The notes beneath the pieces were generated by a model. That model made no database searches. It worked only from the letters and a program-made list of their open reading frames with translations, and was not told the origin of the DNA. A DNA stretch of 6,942 bases from DATDAH01 sp036525535. GTDB lineage: Bacteria > Actinomycetota > Acidimicrobiia > Acidimicrobiales > DATDAH01. Location of the stretch: assembly GCA_036525535.1 (NCBI GenBank), contig DATDAH010000055.1, positions 1 through 6,942 on the forward strand, in the 5' to 3' direction. The position numbers and the translations under genes were made by a program. Positions 1 through 5,967 of the stretch are shown piece after piece; position 1 is the stretch's first letter, and each line of letters begins with the position of its first letter.

Positions 1-2105
1 CGGTCGTCGAGGACTCGGCCCTGCTGGTCCTCCAGTGGATGTTCCCGCAGGAGGAGATCGACGCCTTCCTCCCCGTGGTCGGCGACCCGAGCGGCCGCTG
101 GCTGCGCGACCTCGATCGCGTCGACGTGATCGCGGGGGCGCTCCCACGGCGCGACGACCCCGAGGCGGTCGTGATGACCGATGCCACCGCCGACCTACTG
201 AACGTCGAGGTGGGCGACTCCGTGGGGGTGCGATCGCTCGACGTCGAGCAGGCCGAGACCGTCGCGACCACGGGGGAGTTCCCCGAGACCTTCGACGGGC
301 CCCAGCCGCCGCTGCGGGTCGCCGCCGTCGTCAGCCTCCCGCCCACCAACGACGATCGCAGTGGGGCCTTGCTGTCGCTCGTGACCCCGGCGTTCCTCGA
401 GCGCTACGACGGACATATCCCGACCTTCGGCGCGCTCGTCCAGGTCCGGTTGCGGCCGGGCGCGACGGTGGCGGAGCTCAGCCGGGAGCTCGAGGCCCTG
501 CCGGGCGGCGACATGGTGGAGCGCGACGCCGCCGGAACGGGGAGCATGGACGCGGCCGGTTCGGCGCTCGACACGGTCGCGCTCGGCCTCGCCGCGATGG
601 CCGTGGTGGCGGCGATCGCCGGCCTCGTCGTGATCGGTCAGGCGGTGACCCGCCTGCTGATGTCGGGGACCGAGGACCTGCCGGTGCTGTCGGCGATGGG
701 GCTGTCTCCCCGCGCCTCCGTCGCGGCCATGTCGGTGGCGCCCATCCTGGCCGTGGTCGTCGGGGTGGCGGTGGGCGCGGCCGTCGCGCCGCTCGTGGCG
801 CCGCGCCTCGTCGGCGACTTCGCTCGCCGGGTCGACCCGGATCCGGGTGTGTTCTACGACTGGGTCGGACTGGGGACCGGCGGCGTACTGGTCCTGATCG
901 CCCTGGTCGCCCTCACGGTGGTGGCGGCTGTCCTCGCGGCGCGCCGGCGGGGCCGGCCGACCACACGTCGCTCCTCACCGGCAGCGGTGGCCGCCGCCGC
1001 CGGCCTCCCCAGCCCGGTCGTCGCCGGCCTGGCGATCGGGTTCTCGCGGGGCGGACGCCGGGTGCCGACCCGCCAAGCGATGGTCAGCGCGTCGGTCGGG
1101 GTCGTGGGCCTGGTCGCGGTGGCCGTGTTCGGCGCCAGCCTGGACCGGACCCTCGAGCAGCCTCACCGCTACGGGTGGGAGTGGGACGCCAGCGTCGCCG
1201 CCGACGGTCACGACGAACCGACGGAGCTGGATCGCCGGGGAGTCACCGACGCGGCGGTGGTCTCCTACCAGGTCTCCGCCCGCCTCGACGGCGTCCCCAT
1301 CCCGGGGATGTCGATCGATCCGGTGCGGGGCCGGATCGACCCGGTGCTCGTCCGCGGGGACGCTCCCGTCGGCGAGGAGGAGGTGCTGGTAGGGGAGCGG
1401 ACCCTGGACGATCTCGATCTCGACATCGGCGACCACGCCGAGCTGCGGGGCCCGGACGGCGAGCGGGACGTCCGCATCGTCGGCACGTCGGCGTTCATCG
1501 CGCCCGACGACCCGCTGCCGCTGGCCCGCGGGGTCCTCATCCATCCGACCGTGCTCACCGACCTCGGCCTCGACGAAGGCGACGGCTATCGGCAGCTCGC
1601 CGTCGAGGTCGACGGCGACGCCCGGAGCGCCTTTGCCGACCTCACCGACGGCGACGAGGTGATCTACCCGCACGCCCCGGTCGAGGTCAGCCGGCTCGAC
1701 GACGTGCGGAGCTTCCCCAGCGTGCTGGCCGGGTTCCTCGCCGTGCTCGCCGCCCTCGGCGTCGGGCAGTTGGCCTTCGTCATGACCCGTCGGCGTCGAC
1801 GCGACCTCGGCACGCTGCGAGCGCTGGGGTTCACCCGCCGCCAGGTCCGGCGCGCGGTGTTCGCCCAGTCGGGTGTCGTCGTGGCCGCCGGCCTCATCAT
1901 CGGGGTCCCCGTCGGCCTCGTCCTGGGCCGTCTCACGTGGCAGGTGCTCACGACGTCGATCGGGCTCCCCTTCGACCCCGCGGTGCCCGCCGGTCTCGTC
2001 GCCGTCGTCGTCGCCGTGGTCACTGTCGCCGCGTTCCTGGCCTCGACACCTGGCGCGCTGGCCAGCTCTCGGATCCGGCTCGCCGTCGCCCTGCGAGTGG
2101 AATGA
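1..2105 (+). CDS. FtsX/MacB-family ABC transporter permease, 5' partial
   Basis: Membrane permease subunit of an ABC transporter; family members move lipids, lipoproteins or peptides or act mechanically on the envelope, and the substrate here cannot be told. The frame is open from the first base (first whole codon at 3), so the N-terminus and probably the first helix lie outside; about 700 residues are visible. Numbering from base 3, hydrophobic segments lie near 187-212, 240-265, 292-313, 358-379, 572-594, 622-645 and 662-682. They bracket two extracytoplasmic regions (about 1-180 and 380-570). The C-terminal FtsX block is clear: an Arg-rich loop followed by DLGTLRALGFTRRQVRRAVF. A weaker copy, LPVLSAMGLSPRASVAAM, sits between the first two helices, so this is the duplicated FtsX type. 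The ATPase partner is not in the window and may lie upstream. No frameshift is seen. Family call is firm; substrate unknown. Confidence 0.9.
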   Translation, partial: VVEDSALLVLQWMFPQEEIDAFLPVVGDPSGRWLRDLDRVDVIAGALPRRDDPEAVVMTDATADLLNVEVGDSVGVRSLDVEQAETVATTGEFPETFDGPQPPLRVAAVVSLPPTNDDRSGALLSLVTPAFLERYDGHIPTFGALVQVRLRPGATVAELSRELEALPGGDMVERDAAGTGSMDAAGSALDTVALGLAAMAVVAAIAGLVVIGQAVTRLLMSGTEDLPVLSAMGLSPRASVAAMSVAPILAVVVGVAVGAAVAPLVAPRLVGDFARRVDPDPGVFYDWVGLGTGGVLVLIALVALTVVAAVLAARRRGRPTTRRSSPAAVAAAAGLPSPVVAGLAIGFSRGGRRVPTRQAMVSASVGVVGLVAVAVFGASLDRTLEQPHRYGWEWDASVAADGHDEPTELDRRGVTDAAVVSYQVSARLDGVPIPGMSIDPVRGRIDPVLVRGDAPVGEEEVLVGERTLDDLDLDIGDHAELRGPDGERDVRIVGTSAFIAPDDPLPLARGVLIHPTVLTDLGLDEGDGYRQLAVEVDGDARSAFADLTDGDEVIYPHAPVEVSRLDDVRSFPSVLAGFLAVLAALGVGQLAFVMTRRRRRDLGTLRALGFTRRQVRRAVFAQSGVVVAAGLIIGVPVGLVLGRLTWQVLTTSIGLPFDPAVPAGLVAVVVAVVTVAAFLASTPGALASSRIRLAVALRVE

Positions 2106-2130
2106 CCCAGCGGGCTCACCCGGTGACGGA

Positions 2131-2156
2131 GTGGTCGCGGAGCCTGTCACGACCAC
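2131..2156 (+). terminator. GC-rich hairpin after the permease gene, possible terminator
   Basis: A perfect 7-bp inverted repeat, GTGGTCG (2131-2137) and CGACCAC (2150-2156), has a 12-base loop and begins 26 bases after the permease stop codon. No T-run follows, so it is not a classical intrinsic terminator. High-GC actinobacteria often use hairpins without a U-tract, but this stem is short and a chance repeat is possible in such GC-rich DNA. Confidence 0.3.
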
Positions 2157-2332
2157 CGCGTTCGTCGTCAGCTCCAACCCGGGCGCCTGATCCGAGGTCG
2201 AGGCGGACTGAGCCTGGCCCAACGCGACGAAGCTCACCGGCGGCTTTCGGGCTTGTTGATCGCCCCCGCTGCTGACAGGTCCTCCGAGGTCGTGCCCTGT
2301 GGCCCGTTTATCGTCCGGCGGAGCGACCGACG

Positions 2333-2338
2333 TAGATT
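2333..2338 (+). promoter_or_regulatory. Possible -10 box for the sigma-factor operon
   Basis: TAGATT fits the TAnnnT pattern of actinobacterial -10 elements and is one of few AT-containing hexamers in this gap. Transcription would start near 2345, about five bases before the ATG at 2350, giving a nearly leaderless mRNA. No good -35 box is seen at the usual spacing; TTTATC at 2307-2312 is too far away (20 bases). Position and composition support it; a chance match is possible. Confidence 0.3.
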
Positions 2339-2349
2339 GTGTGGGGAAT

Positions 2350-2913
2350 ATGGCGCACCGATCGAGCGGCAGCGTGGTGGCACGAGCGCAGGCCGGGGAT
2401 GAGGAGGCGTTCCGGACCCTTTGGCGGGATCTGAATCCGCGCCTGGTGCGGTACCTGCGAGTCCTGGCCGGTGATGACGCCGAGGACCTGGCGGCCCAGA
2501 CCTGGGAGGCGGTGATCTGCGGCCTCGATCGGTTCCAGGGTGACGACGACGGCTTCGCCGGGTGGGTGTTCACCATCGCCCGTCATCGGCACCTCGACGG
2601 GCGGCGCCGTGCGGCGCGCCGCCCGCACGAGTTGGCCGCCGACTACCGGCTGGAGCTGCTGGCGGCCGGGGACGACCCGGGTGCCGAGGCGGTGAACCGC
2701 ATCGGGACAGCGGACGCTCTGCGGTTGATCGGCATGCTGGCACCCGACCAGGCCGAGGTTGTGGCCCTGCGGACGCTCGGCGGCCTGGAGGTCGCCGAGG
2801 TCGCCGCCATCGTCGGCAAGCGGCCCGGGACGGTCCGAGTACTCGCCCACCGTGGGCTTCGGCGACTGGCCGAGGCGCTCGAGGCGACCCGCCTGTTCGA
2901 TTCCGAGGTGTAA
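2350..2913 (+). CDS. ECF-like RNA polymerase sigma factor
   Basis: Binds core RNA polymerase and directs it to specific promoters. The 187-residue product has only the two domains expected of an ECF (group 4) sigma factor. Region 2 spans about residues 9-92: QAGDEEAFRTLW, then DAEDLAAQTWEAV, then GWVFTIARHRHLDGRRRAARR, the core-binding and -10-recognition helices. Region 4 spans about 120-178, with LAPDQAEVVALRTLGGLEVAEVAAIVG and a helix-turn-helix GTVRVLAHRGLRRL that would read the -35. ATG 2350 is chosen because region 2 begins eight codons later. GTG 2341 (190 aa) and GTG 2299 (204 aa) are in-frame alternatives, but the added residues do not resemble the family. No usable Shine-Dalgarno stands before 2350 (a GGGGA run ends two bases away), which suits leaderless translation. 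The stop is four bases before the partner gene. Target genes cannot be read from the sequence. Confidence 0.92.
   Translation: MAHRSSGSVVARAQAGDEEAFRTLWRDLNPRLVRYLRVLAGDDAEDLAAQTWEAVICGLDRFQGDDDGFAGWVFTIARHRHLDGRRRAARRPHELAADYRLELLAAGDDPGAEAVNRIGTADALRLIGMLAPDQAEVVALRTLGGLEVAEVAAIVGKRPGTVRVLAHRGLRRLAEALEATRLFDSEV
2905..2910 (+). promoter_or_regulatory. Ribosome binding site overlapping the end of the sigma gene
   Basis: GAGGTG forms the last two sense codons of the sigma factor and stands seven bases before the ATG at 2918. It fixes the start of the downstream gene and implies translational coupling, which would keep the two products in step. Confidence 0.7.
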
Positions 2914-2917
2914 CGCG

Positions 2918-3736
2918 ATGAGCCTCGGTGACGCTGATCACGGTGAAATGCATCTGTACCGTCGTCGCCTTCGGGCTGAGTTGTTGGATGACCCCACCGT
3001 CGAGCGGTTGCTCAGGGGGCAGGTCGATCCCGACGACGCCCCACCGGGCTACGCCGGTGTGGCCGAAGTCTTGCGTGCCGCAGCGGCGGAGCCCGTCGTC
3101 ACGGACAGTTCGGCGGAGGACCAGGCGGTGGCGGCCTTCGCCGCCACCGCCTGGGTCCGAGATGCAGGCCCGGTCCAGCCCAAACGGAGGTTTGTCGTGC
3201 CAATCACGTCGAAGCGCAACAAGGTCGCTGCGGTGGCCGCAAGCCTGGGACTGGTGCTCAGCGGTGGGCTGAGCGCGGCGGGGGCGCTCCCGGGCGCCGC
3301 CCAGGATGTCGCTCACGACGTACTGGGGACGATGGGCATCTCGGTTCCGGACCCGAACGCCAACGCCGGGGACCATCCCGACACCCGCGGCGACCACGCC
3401 GACGCTCAGGGCGAGCCGTCCCCGGTGTCCGACATCGCTCGCACCACCACGGCGACCGGCGTGGACAAGGGCGCCGAGATCTCGACCCTGGCCAGCCAGG
3501 GTCAGAGCCGAGCAGGAACCCAGCCGGGTGCTCCCGCCGCCGGTCCGCCCAGCTCGGTCCCGCCGGTCCCCACCCCGCCGGTTTCCACGCCCGCGGGTCC
3601 GCCGAGCTCGGTCCCGCCGGTCTCCACCCCGCCGGTTTCCACGCCCGCGGGTCCGCCCAGCTCGGTTCCCAACCATCCGGTTCCCGACCATCCGGTTCCC
3701 GACCATCCGGTCCCCACCCCCGGCGGCCCGAGCTGA
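2918..3736 (+). CDS. One-helix membrane protein paired with the sigma factor, probable anti-sigma regulator with Pro-rich tail
   Basis: Probably holds or controls the sigma factor encoded just upstream; this is inferred from the operon and layout, as no named anti-sigma domain is recognised. The 272-residue product has an N-terminal cytoplasmic part (1-100) with LDDPTVERLLRGQVDPDDAP and PPGYAGVAEVLRAA, a pattern I associate with small proteins next to actinobacterial ECF sigma genes. One hydrophobic helix follows at about 103-124 after a basic stretch (KRRF, SKRNK), then LPGAAQDVAHDVLGTMGISVP. The outer tail is rich in Pro, Ser, Thr and Val: GPPSSVPPV blocks, then three HPVP units. There is no cysteine, so it is not a zinc-binding (HxxxCxxC) anti-sigma factor. 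Basic residues before the helix predict the N-terminus inside. ATG 2918 has a good ribosome-binding site and lies four bases after the sigma stop. An internal GTG at 3197 may give a shorter form. It could instead be a structural wall protein with no regulatory role. Confidence 0.8.
   Translation: MSLGDADHGEMHLYRRRLRAELLDDPTVERLLRGQVDPDDAPPGYAGVAEVLRAAAAEPVVTDSSAEDQAVAAFAATAWVRDAGPVQPKRRFVVPITSKRNKVAAVAASLGLVLSGGLSAAGALPGAAQDVAHDVLGTMGISVPDPNANAGDHPDTRGDHADAQGEPSPVSDIARTTTATGVDKGAEISTLASQGQSRAGTQPGAPAAGPPSSVPPVPTPPVSTPAGPPSSVPPVSTPPVSTPAGPPSSVPNHPVPDHPVPDHPVPTPGGPS
3186..3199 (+). promoter_or_regulatory. Internal Shine-Dalgarno and in-frame GTG inside the sigma-partner gene
   Basis: GGAGGT (3186-3191) stands just before an in-frame GTG (3197-3199, residue 94). 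Spacing from GGAGG to the GTG is six bases, ideal for initiation. Starting here would give a 179-residue protein opening with a basic stretch and the hydrophobic helix, like a signal peptide or anchor, and lacking the cytoplasmic domain. Whether it is used cannot be told from sequence. Confidence 0.4.
3542..3669 (+). repeat. 54-bp in-frame tandem repeat, about 2.4 copies
   Basis: Units begin at 3542, 3596 and 3650; the third is cut short after about 20 bases. Units one and two differ at only two positions in 54. Each encodes 18 residues of the pattern GPPSSVPPV-x-TPPVSTPA. The unit is a multiple of three, so copy-number change would lengthen or shorten the extracytoplasmic tail without breaking the frame. 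Confidence 0.9.
3671..3715 (+). repeat. 15-bp in-frame tandem repeat, three copies
   Basis: Three 15-base units begin at 3671, 3686 and 3701 and encode NHPVP, DHPVP and DHPVP. They directly follow the 54-bp repeat near the C-terminus of the sigma-partner protein. The near-identity of the units suggests recent slippage or unequal exchange. Confidence 0.9.
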
Positions 3737-3824
3737 TCATCCTCCACCGCTCGATCACCTGCTCCGCCCCGAAGAGCGGGCCCGCGAGGTCGGTGTAGGT
3801 CGGGGGCTGCCCTCGGTCCCGCCC

Positions 3825-3839
3825 GCCGGGCCGCCCGGC
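3825..3839 (+). terminator. Strong small hairpin between the sigma-partner and SLH-protein genes
   Basis: GCCGGG (3825-3830) and CCCGGC (3834-3839) can form a six-pair all-GC stem with a CCG loop. It lies 89 bases after the stop at 3736 and 51 bases before the ATG at 3891. No T-run follows. It may be an actinobacterial terminator separating the two units, or a structure in the 5' leader of the SLH-protein mRNA. The rest of this 154-base gap shows no promoter I can support. Confidence 0.3.
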
Positions 3840-3890
3840 TCGACGTGCTCGACGCCATCGCCGCCCACGGACCGGGAAGAGCGGCTAGAC

Positions 3891-5912
3891 ATGGCCGCCG
3901 TGGGAAGGAGCCGTGCGGCGGCGGGTGCGTTGGCGCTGGGACTGGTGGCCTCCGTGGTCGCGATGGTCGGGGTGCCCCGGGCCGCGGCCGAGCCGGTCTC
4001 CCGGCCCGAGGACCCGGTTGTGGTCACCGGCCGAACGCTCACGCCGCTGTTGGGGGTGGCCCCCGACCGGGTCGCCGCCTTCCGCCGCGAGGCGGGCGCC
4101 TGGGTACCGATCCCGGTGCAGGTCGACGAGCGGGCCCTCGTCGACTTCGGCTCGGAACCGTCGGCGAACGGCGTCCCGGGGTCGACCGGGACCGTCTACG
4201 GGACCCAGGCCATCGGCGTGGCCGTCCTGCAGTACACCGACCCGGAAACGTGGGTCGGTCCCGACCCCAACCCGGCCGTGGACCGCAACGACGAGGTCGC
4301 CCGGATGGCCCGTGACGCCGGCGACCAGGCGCTCGGCGCCGAGCCGCCCGAGCACGTCGACGCCGCCACCGGGCTGGAGCTGTCGATCACCGACCCGCTC
4401 GAACCCGGCGACCAGAGCTGGGTGTACCTCTTCGCCCACGACGGGACCCTCGACCCCTCCGCCGGGCAGCACCTGGTCGACTACGACTTCTCGCTCGCCT
4501 CCGGCGACTACAAGGCCACCTACCTCCGGGCCGACGGTCCCAACCCCGAGGACTCGACGGTCACGACGGCGGCCTACGCCCACCACTTCTCCGACCGTTG
4601 GGTCGACGACGAGCTCCACGTCACGGTCGGCGATGCCACCGGGGTCGACATCCTCGATCGGCACCGCAACCAGTTCGCTCCCTTCGAGTGCGGGCGCAGC
4701 GAGGACACGTTCTCCGACGGCGAGGGCGCCTTCGTCGTCAACCGGGTCGGGCCGGTCCGGGCCATCCGCTCGTACGTTGGCGCCAACAGCGGCCCGCTCA
4801 GCCAGCGCACCCATCTCTTCTACGAGGCTCGCCACGAGATCGTGAGCGACCTCCGGGTTCACGCGATCCCGGGGATGATGGAGATCTTCGACTACAGCCC
4901 GGCCGCGGCGGGCATGACGTACCGCAACTCGGCGATGGGAGCGGACGTCACCATCGACGGTGTCCCCGACGTCGTGTCCACGGCCCGCAGCTTCTGGGAG
5001 ATGGTGCGAGGGGCGCAGGGCTCGCTGATCAGCGTGCGCCACGCGACCATCGACCAGGACCTCCCCAACTCGGCCTACAGCACGTACTACCTCGACGATG
5101 CCACCCCGCCGGGCGACATGTGCACGGGCGACACCGCGGCCTTCGGCGTCAGCGGGCTCCGACTGGTCGCCTCGATCGCCAACACCGATCCCCGGTTCGC
5201 CCCGTACAGCCGCTTCCGGGCCCTGCGCGTCCTCACGTACCGGGCCCCGGGAGCGACCGTGGCCGACGCCCGCACCGTCCGCCAGCAGGTCGAGGCCCCG
5301 CTGGTCGTCACCGCTCGGCGGCTCTCCGACTTCCCGCCCCACCCGTTCGTCGACGTCGACGGCCTGGCCCCAATCTCCCCCGCCCTCGACTGGGCGGCCC
5401 ACCACGGGCTGGTCACGGGCTTCGCGGGCGGGGAGTACCGCCCCGACGTGGCGGTCCGCCGGGGTGCGGCGGTCAACACGCTCTGGCACGACGTCGACGA
5501 GCCCACGGCCTCGGCGCCGCACGACTTCCCCGACGTCCGCCCGGGGGCCTTCTACGAGGACGCGCTCTCCTGGGCGGTCGAGGCCGGGGTGGTCACGGGC
5601 TACCCCGACGGGCGTTTCGGCCCCCGGGACCCGGTGACCCGGGGGCAGGTGGTCAACCTCCTCTGGGCGATGGTCGGCCGGCCCGCGGGCGCCCCGCCCC
5701 ACGGGTTCCCCGACGTGGCCCCGGGGGCCTTCTACGGCGACGCCCTCGACTGGGCCCGGGACCTGGGGCTGGTGACCGGTTACCCCGACGGGCGCTACCG
5801 GCCTCGCGACCCCGTCACCCGTGGCCAGTTCGTGAACATGCTGTTCCGGCTGGCGGGGACGCCCGAGGGCTGGACGGCCTTCGGGCCGCCGCCGTCGACC
5901 GTCCGCTTCTAG
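3891..5912 (+). CDS. Secreted protein of unknown function with three C-terminal SLH modules
   Basis: An exported 673-residue cell-surface protein. Residues 1-33 form a Sec signal peptide: an Arg-containing start, a hydrophobic core and an AAA cleavage site before Glu34. About 34-470 is a large region I cannot assign. It includes LTPLLGVAPDRVAAFR (50-65), PIPVQVDER (73-81) and NDEVARMARDAGD (133-145), motifs I have seen only in uncharacterised secreted bacterial proteins. It holds the protein's only two cysteines, Cys267 and Cys411, a likely disulfide outside the cell. Three SLH modules start at Phe486, Phe546 and Phe606, each with an F-x-DV opening, a DW or SW helix and a (G/R)P-D-x-VTRG-like motif; module 1 is the most divergent. 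SLH modules usually anchor proteins to pyruvylated wall polymers. ATG 3891 is set by the signal peptide; GGAAG at 3875-3879 is a modest ribosome-binding site. The gene follows the sigma pair on the same strand and may be in its regulon. Confidence 0.9.
   Translation: MAAVGRSRAAAGALALGLVASVVAMVGVPRAAAEPVSRPEDPVVVTGRTLTPLLGVAPDRVAAFRREAGAWVPIPVQVDERALVDFGSEPSANGVPGSTGTVYGTQAIGVAVLQYTDPETWVGPDPNPAVDRNDEVARMARDAGDQALGAEPPEHVDAATGLELSITDPLEPGDQSWVYLFAHDGTLDPSAGQHLVDYDFSLASGDYKATYLRADGPNPEDSTVTTAAYAHHFSDRWVDDELHVTVGDATGVDILDRHRNQFAPFECGRSEDTFSDGEGAFVVNRVGPVRAIRSYVGANSGPLSQRTHLFYEARHEIVSDLRVHAIPGMMEIFDYSPAAAGMTYRNSAMGADVTIDGVPDVVSTARSFWEMVRGAQGSLISVRHATIDQDLPNSAYSTYYLDDATPPGDMCTGDTAAFGVSGLRLVASIANTDPRFAPYSRFRALRVLTYRAPGATVADARTVRQQVEAPLVVTARRLSDFPPHPFVDVDGLAPISPALDWAAHHGLVTGFAGGEYRPDVAVRRGAAVNTLWHDVDEPTASAPHDFPDVRPGAFYEDALSWAVEAGVVTGYPDGRFGPRDPVTRGQVVNLLWAMVGRPAGAPPHGFPDVAPGAFYGDALDWARDLGLVTGYPDGRYRPRDPVTRGQFVNMLFRLAGTPEGWTAFGPPPSTVRF
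5346..5873 (+). repeat. Three SLH-coding repeats, 180-bp period
   Basis: Module-coding segments begin at 5346, 5526 and 5706, exactly 180 bases apart. Modules two and three are close at DNA level: both share the stretches coding FPDV, PGAFY, VTGYPDGR and RDPVTRGQ. Module one keeps the frame and period but is more diverged. This is internal gene duplication rather than a mobile repeat. Confidence 0.85.
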
Positions 5913-5967
5913 GTGTACTCGGCGGCAGCGTCTCCGAACGGCTCGCCCTCGGGGGACAGCGCCCGGG

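Noticed and set aside
2111..2122. CGGG-CTCA-CCCG mini-hairpin after the permease stop
   Set aside because: Only four pairs, expected often by chance at this GC content.
35..2275. Plus-strand open frame of 746 residues overlapping the permease
   Set aside because: Extremely Arg/Gly/Pro-rich, no domain, and displaced by one base from the clear permease frame; it is a shadow.
975..2576. Long minus-strand open frame across the permease 3' half and the sigma gene
   Set aside because: It lies opposite two well-supported genes and its sequence has the Asp/Gly/Arg-rich bias of antisense frames. The part over 2106-2280 reads somewhat protein-like, but there is no start with a ribosome-binding site and no family match I recognise.
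3747..3779. CCGCTC and GAGCGG inverted repeat after the sigma-partner gene
   Set aside because: The loop is 21 bases and several competing short pairings exist in the same GC-rich stretch; not convincing as a terminator.
3306..3890. Upstream extension of the SLH-protein frame
   Set aside because: The extension overlaps the sigma-partner gene, is Arg/Pro/Ser low-complexity, and would place the clear signal peptide at residue 196.
5913..5967. Search for a bidirectional terminator between the convergent SLH and lipoprotein genes
   Set aside because: Only imperfect pairings (GTCTCCG with CGGGGGAC) are visible; both transcripts probably end around here but no specific structure can be named.
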